A stretch of DNA of 51,010 bases, taken from contig CAZVLU010000022.1 in assembly GCA_964628235.1 (NCBI GenBank), forward strand, positions 1 to 51,010. Reading direction: 5' to 3'. This DNA is from CAMAVH01 sp964628235 (GTDB taxonomy: Bacteria > Pseudomonadota > Alphaproteobacteria > SMXQ01). Numbering within the stretch: position 1 is the stretch's first letter; each line of letters begins with the position of its first letter. Below are positions 17,118 through 23,598 of this stretch, in pieces. A program made the translations under genes and the position numbers. The notes beneath the pieces are model-generated. The model saw nothing but the letters and a program-made list of their open reading frames with translations, did not search any database and was not told the origin of the DNA.

Positions 17118-17259
17118 GGTTTTTTCCTTCTAGCCTGGTGATGCGCTGCTCGTGGTTTTCGAGCTTCTGGCCGAGCTGGCCGAGGCGCTGGAAAATGGCG
17201 AGCAACAGCGCGAGCTGCCCGCCGCCGATGAGGTAGCCGAGGAAGTCAGGAATAATCAC
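17104..17259 (-). CDS. 51-residue phage membrane protein with coiled-coil tail
   Basis: Begins at GTG in a GTGA overlap with the transglycosylase stop: MIIPDFLGYLIGGGQLALLLAIFQRLGQLG gives one membrane span, then QKLENHEQRITRLEGKNHELA forms a short heptad-like helix. The layout resembles small spanin- or holin-adjacent proteins of lysis cassettes. The family is not recognised. Its end overlaps the start of the holin-like gene. Confidence 0.65.
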   Translation of the reverse strand: MIIPDFLGYLIGGGQLALLLAIFQRLGQLGQKLENHEQRITRLEGKNHELA

Positions 17260-17867
17260 GCGATGGCTCCCATGAGCTGGGCGCGCCACTTCTCGCGGCG
17301 CGCGTTGACGGAGGTGACATAGCCGAGGTTCTGATAGCCCTTGGCGACGTTGCCGACCCCGGCGTTGTAAGCGGCGATCACGGCCTGGTCGCCGCCGACG
17401 CCGCGCGATGCCAGGTAGCCGCGTATCCAGCCGATGTAGGCGACGCCGAGGGCGATGGCGGTCGGCGGATCAAACAGGCCCGGCCCGTCGCCGGCATATC
17501 CCATGTCGCGCGCGGTCGGCAAAAGCATCTGCATCAAGCCCCATGCGCCGCCGTTGGGATCGTTCGGATTGTAGGCGCGCGGATTAAAGTCGCTCTCCTG
17601 CTCGATGATGGCGAGGATCAGCGCCGGGTCTTCGTTGCCGCTCAGCTCGATGGTGAGCTGCACTAGCGGTGCGAGCGCAGGCGGCAGCGGCGGCGGCACG
17701 ACCGGCTCGGGCAGCGGCATCGGCGGCAACGGCTCGGGCATCGTCGCCACGTCATCGCCCGGCATCGGCATCGGCGCGCGCGACGATGCGCCGCGCTCGC
17801 GGTAGAACATCCAGCCGCCGACGCCGGCGCCGATCACGGCGAGGAAAAGAAGGATGTCGCGGATCAC
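17256..17867 (-). CDS. Membrane-anchored lytic transglycosylase of the prophage
   Basis: 203-residue protein: an N-terminal membrane anchor (residues 4-22), a Pro/Met-rich linker (about 30-66), then an SLT domain with the catalytic Glu91 in ILAIIEQESDFNPRAYN, the GLMQ motif at 110-113 and AYNAG near residue 168. Such enzymes cut peptidoglycan, and in tailless membrane phages they are carried in the virion to open the wall for genome entry. The start is a GTG at 17867 forming a GTGA overlap with the upstream gene; the longer open frame upstream of it is Arg-rich shadow. It precedes the holin-like genes, so it may also serve lysis. Confidence 0.88.
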   Translation of the reverse strand: MIRDILLFLAVIGAGVGGWMFYRERGASSRAPMPMPGDDVATMPEPLPPMPLPEPVVPPPLPPALAPLVQLTIELSGNEDPALILAIIEQESDFNPRAYNPNDPNGGAWGLMQMLLPTARDMGYAGDGPGLFDPPTAIALGVAYIGWIRGYLASRGVGGDQAVIAAYNAGVGNVAKGYQNLGYVTSVNARREKWRAQLMGAIA

Positions 17868-18253
17868 AGCTTGCCCCTCGCCTCGTCGCGCGCGATCAGC
17901 AGCTCGCGGGCATAGTCGGGCAGCTCGTCGATTGTGATGATGCCCTTGCCGATCAGCAGCGCGATGACATCCTCGCCGACGCGCGCCATGCGCTTGTCGC
18001 TGTCCGACAGCTCGGCGACGGCGGCGGTGCGCAGCATTTCCGGCGTATCGCGCCAGGCCGCGCCATCCCAAAGCTGCAAGGCGTTCGCCGGCGGCGTCGC
18101 GACCTCGATGCCGTTGGCCGGCAGCTCGGGCCACAGCTCGAACTCGGCGAAGTCGGGCAAGCCGCCCTCATGCGCGACAGGACGGCGCACGGTGACGCCA
18201 TCGAAGCCCCCAATGTAAGCGCCGGTCACGGCGTCAGCGAAAAATTTGGTCAT
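17864..18253 (-). CDS. Phage spike-associated protein (tail-fibre-assembly-like C-terminus)
   Basis: 129-residue protein starting MTKFFADAVTGAYIGGFDG. The ATG at 18253 is chosen because it makes an ATGA overlap with the upstream gene; a longer frame adds four residues. The middle part (LQLWDGAAWRDTPE) and the C-terminal helical part (SDSDKRMARVGEDVIALLIGKGIITIDELPDYARELL) resemble small proteins found beside phage fibre genes. Together with the beta-rich gene before it, it may form or assemble the host-recognition spike. Function inferred from position. Confidence 0.6.
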   Translation of the reverse strand: MTKFFADAVTGAYIGGFDGVTVRRPVAHEGGLPDFAEFELWPELPANGIEVATPPANALQLWDGAAWRDTPEMLRTAAVAELSDSDKRMARVGEDVIALLIGKGIITIDELPDYARELLIARDEARGKL

Positions 18254-18777
18254 GCGATGGCCCACACCGTGAATTCGGCTCGCCAGTTCGCGTTGGTCAG
18301 AGCGACCGCCGCGCCGGTGCCGTAGTTGAGCGCCTCGAAGGCGTTGCCGTCAGCGCCGAAACGCACATAGATGTTGGTGCCGTCGCATTGGCTGACAAAG
18401 CCGCGATTAGAGCCGGCGTGTTGCGTCGTCTGCGGAATGATCCGCGCGCCGACGCCGCAGCCCGCCTCGGCGGTCACGCATTGCAGCGTCACGCCGGCCC
18501 AGAATTTGGTCGCGCCGGTCAAGCCGTGCGCGATCGTCAGCGCGCCGCCCGACGTGATCGTCTGCAGGGCGCTGATGAAGGGCTTAAGCTGAATGCTATT
18601 GACCGGCTGAGAAAAGCCAGCGCCCTGCAGAAACATTGTCAGATTTGGGTTGCCCAGAAAGACGCGCTCGAAGGCATCGATCTTCGCAACATCTTCTAAC
18701 GTGCCATCCGTCCGACGTGATCGCAGCGCCACGTTGTTCGGGAACGGCGGCACCCACGGCGGATTGAGCGCGCCCAT
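18250..18777 (-). CDS. Beta-rich phage structural protein, candidate receptor-binding spike
   Basis: 175-residue protein with a Pro-rich start (MGALNPPWVPPFPNN), a helical stretch, then a beta-rich C-terminal half full of short alternating strands (TITSGGALTIAHGLTGATKFW, GFVSQCDGTNIYVRFGADGN, WRAEFTVWAIA). This is the style of phage receptor-binding or fibre-tip domains. It follows another beta-rich protein by 2 bp and overlaps the next gene by 4 bp. No exact family is recognised. Confidence 0.6.
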   Translation of the reverse strand: MGALNPPWVPPFPNNVALRSRRTDGTLEDVAKIDAFERVFLGNPNLTMFLQGAGFSQPVNSIQLKPFISALQTITSGGALTIAHGLTGATKFWAGVTLQCVTAEAGCGVGARIIPQTTQHAGSNRGFVSQCDGTNIYVRFGADGNAFEALNYGTGAAVALTNANWRAEFTVWAIA

Positions 18778-18779
18778 GA

Positions 18780-19391
18780 TTATGCCTCCTCCAGAACGCG
18801 CACATCGTTGCCGGCGCTGGCGCTGATAGCGTAGAGCGCGGCGGTGGTGCCTTCGATTTCGTAAGAGCCGCCGCCGGCGAACACCTTGGTGCCGGTCGCC
18901 GTGGTGACGCCGGCGGGGCCGATGTAGATGTCCGCCGCGCCGAGATTTTGAATGTTGAGCTTCTGGCGCAGGCCGTTCGCCGCCGCGACAAGCACGGCGA
19001 CCACGCCGACCGTGACGGCGGCGACGGTGACGACGCTGCCGATGGCGGTGGTGACGATTTGCTTGGTCGGCGGCGCTTCCACGTCAACGCCGCCGTCGCG
19101 CGCCTGGTCGGACATAAACAACCAGACGGTGGTGCCGGGCTGCGCGTCCCAACGGATGCGCACGAAGTCGGTGCCAGCCGGGAGCTGCACGAGGCCGTTA
19201 ATCTGCATCGGGATTTCGTCGCCGCCGCTGCGGCGCGGCTGCACGAAAACGATGGCGTCAAGATCGGTGACGCCTGTCGTGGGATTGAAGGCGCGCACCA
19301 TGCGGAAGTAGGTGAACTGCGCCGGGATGTCCATTTGCCCGGCCGCGCTCAGGTCGGGCCGGAAAATTTGATAGTTCGGGTTGGCGCTCAT
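18780..19391 (-). CDS. Phage structural protein with internal hydrophobic segment
   Basis: 203 residues. A beta-rich N-terminal domain (FRMVRAFNPTTGVTDLDAIVFVQ, then DFVRIRWDAQPGTTVWLFM) is followed by a hydrophobic stretch near residues 113-135 (GSVVTVAAVTVGVVAVLVAA) and a C-terminal beta domain (NLGAADIYIGPAGVTTATG...YAISASAGNDVRVLEEA) of a kind common in phage minor capsid or decoration proteins. It could be a penton or spike-base protein. It starts in an ATGA overlap with the gene upstream. Confidence 0.65.
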   Translation of the reverse strand: MSANPNYQIFRPDLSAAGQMDIPAQFTYFRMVRAFNPTTGVTDLDAIVFVQPRRSGGDEIPMQINGLVQLPAGTDFVRIRWDAQPGTTVWLFMSDQARDGGVDVEAPPTKQIVTTAIGSVVTVAAVTVGVVAVLVAAANGLRQKLNIQNLGAADIYIGPAGVTTATGTKVFAGGGSYEIEGTTAALYAISASAGNDVRVLEEA

Positions 19392-19759
19392 AGCTTGATG
19401 CCCTTCTTAACTTTGATGACCCGCGCGGCGATCAGCACGCCGGCAAATCCAATTAGCGCGACGATCAGCGCCGTGTTCCTGCCGCCCTGCTCGCCGAGCG
19501 ATGAGAGGCCCGATTGCAGCGCCTTGCCGATGCTGCCGAGCGCCGCCGCGTTGATGATGGCGCTGCCGGTCAAGGCTCCCGCGACCGACGCCTGCCCCGA
19601 GCTGGTCGCGCCGGCGAGGGCATCGAGCGCCTTTTGCAGGCCCTCGGTGTCCACTGCAATCGGCACTTCGACGGCGACATTGACGGTGTTCTGATTGGCG
19701 GCTTGCGACGATGACGAACTGCCGCCGCCGCCGAACACGCTGTCGATGATGCCGCCCAT
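19388..19759 (-). CDS. Gly/Ser-rich phage membrane protein (paralogue B)
   Basis: 123 residues: MGGIIDSVFGGGGSSSSSQA, then an NQNTVNVAVEVPI segment, an Ala/Gly-rich helix and a C-terminal span (NTALIVALIGFAGVLIAARV) with a basic tail KVKKGIKL. The N-terminal half aligns by eye with the upstream protein (GGGSSSxSQAxNxxTxN in both), so the two look like duplicates that have diverged. Probably a virion membrane or vertex protein. It starts 3 bp after the previous stop. Confidence 0.7.
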   Translation of the reverse strand: MGGIIDSVFGGGGSSSSSQAANQNTVNVAVEVPIAVDTEGLQKALDALAGATSSGQASVAGALTGSAIINAAALGSIGKALQSGLSSLGEQGGRNTALIVALIGFAGVLIAARVIKVKKGIKL

Positions 19760-19762
19760 AAA

Positions 19763-20191
19763 TCAACGCCGCCTCTTGCGACCGCCGCCGCCGCCGCCGC
19801 CGCCGAACGCCATGACCATGAGCAGGCCGAGGCCGCCGATCAGCAGCAGCGTCGAGCCGGACAAGTTCGCCTTGACGCTCTCGCCGGGGATGCCGCCGGC
19901 GAGCGGGTTGTAGCCGTAGCTGCCGCCGTAGCCATAGCCGCCGTAGCCGCTTGTGCCGTACAGGCCCGCGAGCGGATTGCTGCCGCCGCCGCTGCTCGTG
20001 TTCTCTTGCTGCGGCGAGCTGGTCGAGCTGGCCGAGCCGGACGATGGCGCGACGCCCTCGCCGGCCACGCCCACAAGGGTCGGGTTGAAGTTGATGGTGG
20101 CGGTATTCGTCGCCTGCGACTGCGACGAAGAGCCGCCGCCTTTGCCGCCGAGCAGTCCGGCGCCGAGCGACAACAAGGTGAGCGGGTCCAT
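19763..20191 (-). CDS. Gly/Ser-rich phage membrane protein (paralogue A)
   Basis: 142 residues: MDPLTLLSLGAGLLGGKGGG, then SSSQSQATNTATINFNP, a Ser/Gly/Tyr-rich low-complexity middle (SGYGGYGYGGSYGYNP), one membrane span (STLLLIGGLGLLMVMAFGGG) and a Gly run ending in RKRRR. The Tyr/Gly repeats are unusual for a phage membrane protein. The start is preceded by a GGGGCC-type purine-poor region, but the close spacing to the 85-residue gene supports co-translation. No known family is recognised. Confidence 0.7.
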   Translation of the reverse strand: MDPLTLLSLGAGLLGGKGGGSSSQSQATNTATINFNPTLVGVAGEGVAPSSGSASSTSSPQQENTSSGGGSNPLAGLYGTSGYGGYGYGGSYGYNPLAGGIPGESVKANLSGSTLLLIGGLGLLMVMAFGGGGGGGGRKRRR

Positions 20192-20200
20192 GCTGGCCCC

Positions 20201-20458
20201 TTACTTGTTGGCTTGGTTGATGACGAACAGCGCGGCGACGCCGATCATGATGATGAGGATCATGTTCGGCGAGGTGATGCCGCTGGCGTTGGCGGTGGTC
20301 TTGCTGATGATCGACTGCGCGAAATATTTGTCAGCCGAGGCCATCTGGGCTTGCGCGATGGCGGCTTGCGCCTTCGCGTTCGCCTTGGCCGTCTCGATGT
20401 TGCCGTAGGTGCCGGCGACGATAGCGCCAGAATTTAGAAGCTGCTCGAACCAGTCCAT
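20201..20458 (-). CDS. 85-residue phage membrane protein
   Basis: Begins MDWFEQLLNSGAIVAGTYG, followed by a long Ala/Gln/Lys amphipathic helix (IETAKANAKAQAAIAQAQMA) and a C-terminal membrane span (SPNMILIIMIGVAALFVINQ). A GGAG ribosome site lies seven bases before the ATG. It is the first gene after the hairpin that follows the capsid gene. A structural membrane protein is likely, but not proven. Confidence 0.75.
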   Translation of the reverse strand: MDWFEQLLNSGAIVAGTYGNIETAKANAKAQAAIAQAQMASADKYFAQSIISKTTANASGITSPNMILIIMIGVAALFVINQANK

Positions 20459-20477
20459 GTCTCATCTCCGATAAAGA

Positions 20478-20510
20478 TGGGGCGAGCCTCGCGGATCGAA
20501 GCTCGCCCCA
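20478..20510 (-). terminator. Hairpin between the capsid gene and the membrane-protein genes
   Basis: Perfect 10-bp stem TGGGGCGAGC / GCTCGCCCCA with a 13-base loop, 26 bp after the capsid stop on the - strand. The bases after it read ATCTTTATC, a weak U-tract, so it may act as a partial terminator or an mRNA stabiliser. That would favour capsid mRNA over downstream genes. Confidence 0.6.
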
Positions 20511-20536
20511 CCGTGCTGAGTGCTGCGCGCCGGGGC

Positions 20537-21532
20537 TTAGTACCGGAACGGTCGCGTCACTTCGCGCTGGCAGACGACTTGGCTGTTGCCCGCCGCATAG
20601 GTGACGTTGGCCTGATACTTCAGGTTGGCGTCAAGCTGGCCGGTCGGGATGCTGGTCGCCAGCGCGCCGTCGAACAGGATGTCGACATAGTCGAGACCCG
20701 CGATGGCGTTGCCGGCAGGCACGCGCATTTCTTCCTGCGCACGCGCCTTCACGAAGCCGATCTCGCTGTTGATGAACTGCTGCGAGCCGGAGACCAGGCG
20801 GACCCAGCCGGGGTTCGCGCCGCCGACCGGGCAAAGGGCATCGTCGCCGATGTTGCCGGTGAGGAAGAACAGCGGCAGGCTGCGCACCGCGACGCCGGTC
20901 TTGCCGTCGACATCGAAGCTGAAATTGTTGCTGCTGCCGGTGATCGGGTAGAGCATTTCATCGAGCGAGCGCGTGATGAAGCCTTCGCCCGGCTTCGTGT
21001 TGAACAGGTACTCGGCTTCAACCGAGCAGACCAGATTGGTGATGGCCGCCGCGCCCGGCGTCGTCCACAGATCGGCGACGGTGCCGAAGGTGACGGCGAG
21101 CTGCGCGATGGCGATGCCGCGAAGGTCGAGCGCCGCGTCGTCGCGCTTGCGACCGTTGATCAGCGTGAAGTCGAGCGGCACGATCACGTCGACGTTGGTC
21201 ACGGCTGCGGCGGTCGCGGTGATGACGGTCTCCATGCCCGACAGCGGGACGCCGGCGCGCTCATAGGCGCAGCGGGCGGCATAGAGCGCCGGGGTGATGT
21301 TCCACACCGTGTCGCGGCCCTGCACGATCACTTCGACCTTTTGCAGGAGGCGGATGTTCTGCTGGAACAGGCGGCCGACCGCGTCGGCGCCGCCGGAGGT
21401 GTGCGTGTATTTGAGGCGCAGATAGAGCTTGGTCAGCGGGTTGCCGATATCCAAGTTCATCGATTGCCGGCCGGCGGTGCTGTTGAACTGGCCGAGGCGC
21501 GTGGTGACTTTCAGCTTATTCGTCGCGGGCAT
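20537..21532 (-). CDS. Major capsid protein, double-jelly-roll type (predicted)
   Basis: 331-residue, beta-rich protein with no cysteine-rich or helical domains. The N-terminal part (LTKLYLRLKYTHTSGGADAVG, then NIRLLQKVEVIVQGRDTVWNI) follows the pattern of double-jelly-roll capsid proteins: a paired-strand start followed by an 'ik-ieV-nG' segment. Size lies between PM2 P2 (269) and PRD1 P3 (394). It is the largest phage gene, has a strong AAGGGAA ribosome site, and sits just downstream of the packaging ATPase and a tiny membrane peptide, as in tecti-/cortico-like phages. The assignment is by pattern and context; a fold prediction would settle it. Confidence 0.8.
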   Translation of the reverse strand: MPATNKLKVTTRLGQFNSTAGRQSMNLDIGNPLTKLYLRLKYTHTSGGADAVGRLFQQNIRLLQKVEVIVQGRDTVWNITPALYAARCAYERAGVPLSGMETVITATAAAVTNVDVIVPLDFTLINGRKRDDAALDLRGIAIAQLAVTFGTVADLWTTPGAAAITNLVCSVEAEYLFNTKPGEGFITRSLDEMLYPITGSSNNFSFDVDGKTGVAVRSLPLFFLTGNIGDDALCPVGGANPGWVRLVSGSQQFINSEIGFVKARAQEEMRVPAGNAIAGLDYVDILFDGALATSIPTGQLDANLKYQANVTYAAGNSQVVCQREVTRPFRY

Positions 21533-21574
21533 GGTGTTCCCTTTCCCTTGTTTCTTCGGGTTTCCGCTGTCCGC

Positions 21575-21655
21575 TTACAGGCCGAAGCGCGGCAGGACTT
21601 TGTTGGCGATGTAGACGCCAGCGACGACGATGGCGAGCTGCTTGAGAAGGTTCAT
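21575..21655 (-). CDS. 26-residue phage membrane peptide
   Basis: Tiny gene directly upstream of the capsid gene. The product starts MNLLKQLAIVVAGVYIANKV and ends LPRFGL: one membrane span with basic ends. GGAGAGAG lies just upstream of the ATG, a good ribosome site, and the stop is 42 bp from the capsid start. Peptides of this size with one span are known among the lipid-core proteins of PM2-like phages. Function inferred. Confidence 0.65.
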   Translation of the reverse strand: MNLLKQLAIVVAGVYIANKVLPRFGL

Positions 21656-21738
21656 GGTGGGGTCTCTCTCTCCAAAAATGCGCGCGCTCGGCGCGTGTAG
21701 GAGAGAGGCAAAGCACAGCGCGGGGCGCGCTGTCCGGC

Positions 21739-21758
21739 CCGTTAACGTACGTTAACGG
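21739..21758. promoter_or_regulatory. 20-bp perfect palindrome upstream of the capsid transcript
   Basis: CCGTTAACGTACGTTAACGG is a perfect palindrome between the ATPase stop and the 26-residue peptide gene. It contains two copies of the ACGTTAAC-type core that also forms the palindrome at 22680-22693. A second hairpin (CAGCGCG-GGG-CGCGCTG, 21716-21732) lies next to it. It is a likely operator or late-promoter element for the capsid genes. Confidence 0.6.
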
Positions 21759-21774
21759 ACCAAAGCAGGCATTT

Positions 21775-22380
21775 TCAGCGGAACACAGATTTTTTTACCG
21801 ACCAGCCCGCCTCGGTCCAATCGACCGCCTCATAGCGTTGCAGCTTCGTCACCGCGCGCGCCGCGTCAGGCTCCATGAAAGTCGCCAGCCATTGCAGATC
21901 GCGCGGCTCGATCATCCGAAAGACGCAGGCCCGCGCCAGGTTGCCGCGCACGTCCGGCGAGACGTTCGCCGGGCGTCGCGACAGCGCGAGGATGCGCACC
22001 CGGTGATGCCGCCCGGCATTCCACAGCTCATAGGCTTCGGGCGGCAGGCGGCCGCGCTCGGTGAGCAAGTCGGCTTCGTCCCAAACGAGACAGAGGTCGC
22101 CGCGCGCGAGCGCCACGCGGTTGACCCAGCGAAAGCCGGCGACCAGGCCGGTGCGGTTGAAGTTGAAACAGATGCGCCATGATCCCTTGCGCGCGGCCAG
22201 CTCGATCAGCTCGCGCGGATCGTCGGTCACGTCCGCGTGCTGTTGATGCGCGTCCTCGCCGTTGGGATTGCAGATCAGCTCGCGCTCGAAGGCTGCGGCA
22301 TGGTGAAGGGCGAGAGTGGTTTTGCCACTCCCGCCCTTGCCGAGATAGAGCCTGTTGTCAGGCGCCGGTAGGCTGTTCAT
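21775..22380 (-). CDS. Genome-packaging ATPase (FtsK/HerA-like)
   Basis: 201-residue P-loop ATPase: Walker A GKGGSGKTT (residues 14-22), Walker B DLCLVWDEAD with Asp101/Glu102, and a sensor segment ALSRRPANVSPDVRGN. The C-terminal IEPRDLQWLATF region is typical of small packaging ATPases such as P9 of PRD1 and PM2. Filamentous-phage Zot proteins share the P-loop type but are longer and carry a membrane span, which is absent here. The start overlaps the upstream gene by 23 bp. It probably drives DNA translocation into a preformed capsid. Confidence 0.82.
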   Translation of the reverse strand: MNSLPAPDNRLYLGKGGSGKTTLALHHAAAFERELICNPNGEDAHQQHADVTDDPRELIELAARKGSWRICFNFNRTGLVAGFRWVNRVALARGDLCLVWDEADLLTERGRLPPEAYELWNAGRHHRVRILALSRRPANVSPDVRGNLARACVFRMIEPRDLQWLATFMEPDAARAVTKLQRYEAVDWTEAGWSVKKSVFR

Positions 22381-22669
22381 CGGCGAACACGTCCTGCTGC
22401 TGCGGCGTCGGCTTGGTCGCGCGCGGCTTGCGCGGCTTCTTCGCCTTCGGCTTCACGACCTTCAACTCGGGCCGCGCCGCGACGGCGAGATAGGGCCGCG
22501 CCATCCACTTGATGCGCTCGGCGATGTTGCGGCAGATCGTCTCATCGGTGTGGCCGCCGTTTTTCATGTCGGCGATATAGGCAGGCCAGGCTTCCTCGGT
22601 CTCCTGCGACAGATCGACGGGAGCGAGGAAGCCGCTCTCGGCGATGACATGGATGGTGATCTTGGTCAT
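22358..22669 (-). CDS. 103-residue phage protein with basic tail
   Basis: Soluble N-terminal part (MTKITIHVIAESGFLAPVDL, a helical TDETICRNIAERIKWM segment) and a Lys/Pro-rich tail (KVVKPKAKKPRKPRATKPTP). AAGGAAA lies before the ATG, right next to the 14-bp palindrome. The tail suggests nucleic-acid contact; it may help the packaging ATPase, whose gene it overlaps. Family not recognised. Confidence 0.7.
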   Translation of the reverse strand: MTKITIHVIAESGFLAPVDLSQETEEAWPAYIADMKNGGHTDETICRNIAERIKWMARPYLAVAARPELKVVKPKAKKPRKPRATKPTPQQQDVFADEQPTGA

Positions 22670-22679
22670 GGTGTTTTCC

Positions 22680-22693
22680 TTACGTTAACGTAA
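22680..22693. promoter_or_regulatory. 14-bp palindrome in the leader of the ATPase transcript
   Basis: TTACGTTAACGTAA, a perfect palindrome ending 11 bases before the ATG of the 103-residue gene and sharing its core with the palindrome at 21739-21758. A GCCGGC...GCCGGC hairpin followed by TTT on the - strand (22695-22713) separates it from the upstream gene, so a transcript boundary probably lies here. Confidence 0.55.
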
Positions 22694-22717
22694 AGCCGGC
22701 GATCCGCGCCGGCGCGG

Positions 22718-23362
22718 CTACTCGGTGGCGGCATCCCCGCTCGCCTCGCGCGCGGCGGCGACTTCCGGCTCAGGCTGTGGAGCTAGCCCACGGCGGTTCA
22801 TCGCCACGCCGGCGACGGTCGCGGCCAGGCCGAGCCAGGCGGCCGAGCGAGGATCAAGCTGGCCGAGCACGTTGTAAGCGTCGGCGACACGGCAGATAGA
22901 CTCGGCGAGCGCGCGGACCTCTATCGTTTCCAGCCGAGAGACGCGGAAGGCATCGCAAGCGAAGTTGCCGACGACAGCGACGCCCGGCGCGATGATGTGC
23001 GTGAGCTGACCGATGGGGATTTGGTCGCCATCTCCCGTCGCCGGCGCGGGTGCCGCGTCGGCCTTCGGCTCATCGGCGAGCGGCGATGCCGTCGCCGCTT
23101 CGTCGGCGAGGGCTTGCAGCTCGGGGCTTAAAGTTCCTTGAGCGTTTCCCACAGGCTCTTGGGCTTCGCCGGCGCCGGCGTCGCTGCCGGCTTGGGTTTC
23201 GCCGCCGAGGCCGAACGCGGCGTCGATTTTGTCGAGGATGCCTTGGGCTTTCGTTCCGGCGTCGGGCTGCTGCTCGACGGCGGCGACGGTGACGCCGGCG
23301 GCGGGTTTGACTTTGCGGGCTGGGCGGGTCCGAGAACTTTTTCGCGCATTGTATCGCGCCAT
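22718..23362 (-). CDS. 214-residue phage protein of unknown function
   Basis: The ATG at 23362 is chosen because GGAAGG lies eight bases upstream; earlier starts in this frame give only Arg-rich shadow. The product has a basic start (MARYNARKSSRTRPARK), a long acidic/Ala-Pro region (residues about 35-105), then a folded part (IPIGQLTHIIAPGVAVVGNFACDAFRVSRLETIEVRA) and a weak hydrophobic segment (SAAWLGLAATVAGVAMN). Its first 235 bp overlap the zinc-finger gene in another frame. It may be a virion or scaffold-type protein; no family is recognised. Confidence 0.65.
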   Translation of the reverse strand: MARYNARKSSRTRPARKVKPAAGVTVAAVEQQPDAGTKAQGILDKIDAAFGLGGETQAGSDAGAGEAQEPVGNAQGTLSPELQALADEAATASPLADEPKADAAPAPATGDGDQIPIGQLTHIIAPGVAVVGNFACDAFRVSRLETIEVRALAESICRVADAYNVLGQLDPRSAAWLGLAATVAGVAMNRRGLAPQPEPEVAAAREASGDAATE

Positions 23363-23550
23363 TTTTTGATCCTTCCGATCATGAGCTGGTGGGAAACTTC
23401 GTTGCGGGTCATGAGCTGACAGCCGCAGCCATCGGGCGGGTAGGCGCAGATCATTCCGGCCCTGCCCGTTTTCATCGCCTTGACGACGACCGGCTTGCCG
23501 CAGAGCGGACAATCGGCGTCTCCAAGCGCCACGTTTTTCGGTCTATCCAT
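23128..23550 (-). CDS. Small zinc-finger-like phage protein
   Basis: 140 residues with an N-terminal treble-clef-like zinc site: ADCPLCGKPVVVKAMKTGR, then GMICAYPPDGCGCQLM, giving CxxC and CxC-type pairs. A helical segment (HQLMIGRIKKWRDTMREKV) follows, then a Pro/Ser/Ala/Lys low-complexity tail. The tail region is read in a second frame by the next gene. Small Ogr/Delta-like or inovirus-type zinc proteins act as transcription factors, so a late activator is possible. The zinc site is seen; the role is inferred. Confidence 0.65.
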   Translation of the reverse strand: MDRPKNVALGDADCPLCGKPVVVKAMKTGRAGMICAYPPDGCGCQLMTRNEVSHQLMIGRIKKWRDTMREKVLGPAQPAKSNPPPASPSPPSSSSPTPERKPKASSTKSTPRSASAAKPKPAATPAPAKPKSLWETLKEL

Positions 23551-23598
23551 CGTTCCTCCGTTGCCTTCGCTCCCCCGCCGCGCCGATCTGGCTGCGCG

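Noticed and set aside
18253..18780. Tailed-phage fibre cluster
   Set aside because: Fibre-like beta-rich proteins are present, but no tail tube, sheath, tape measure or baseplate genes accompany them, so they are more likely spike proteins of an icosahedral capsid.
21739..21758. CtrA binding site
   Set aside because: The TTAA pairs are spaced by 6 bases, not the 7 of the CtrA consensus, and the perfect palindrome is better explained by a phage operator.
21775..22380. Zot-type (filamentous phage) assembly ATPase
   Set aside because: The P-loop fits, but there is no membrane span, and the neighbouring coat candidate is 331 residues and beta-rich, not a short helical coat peptide.
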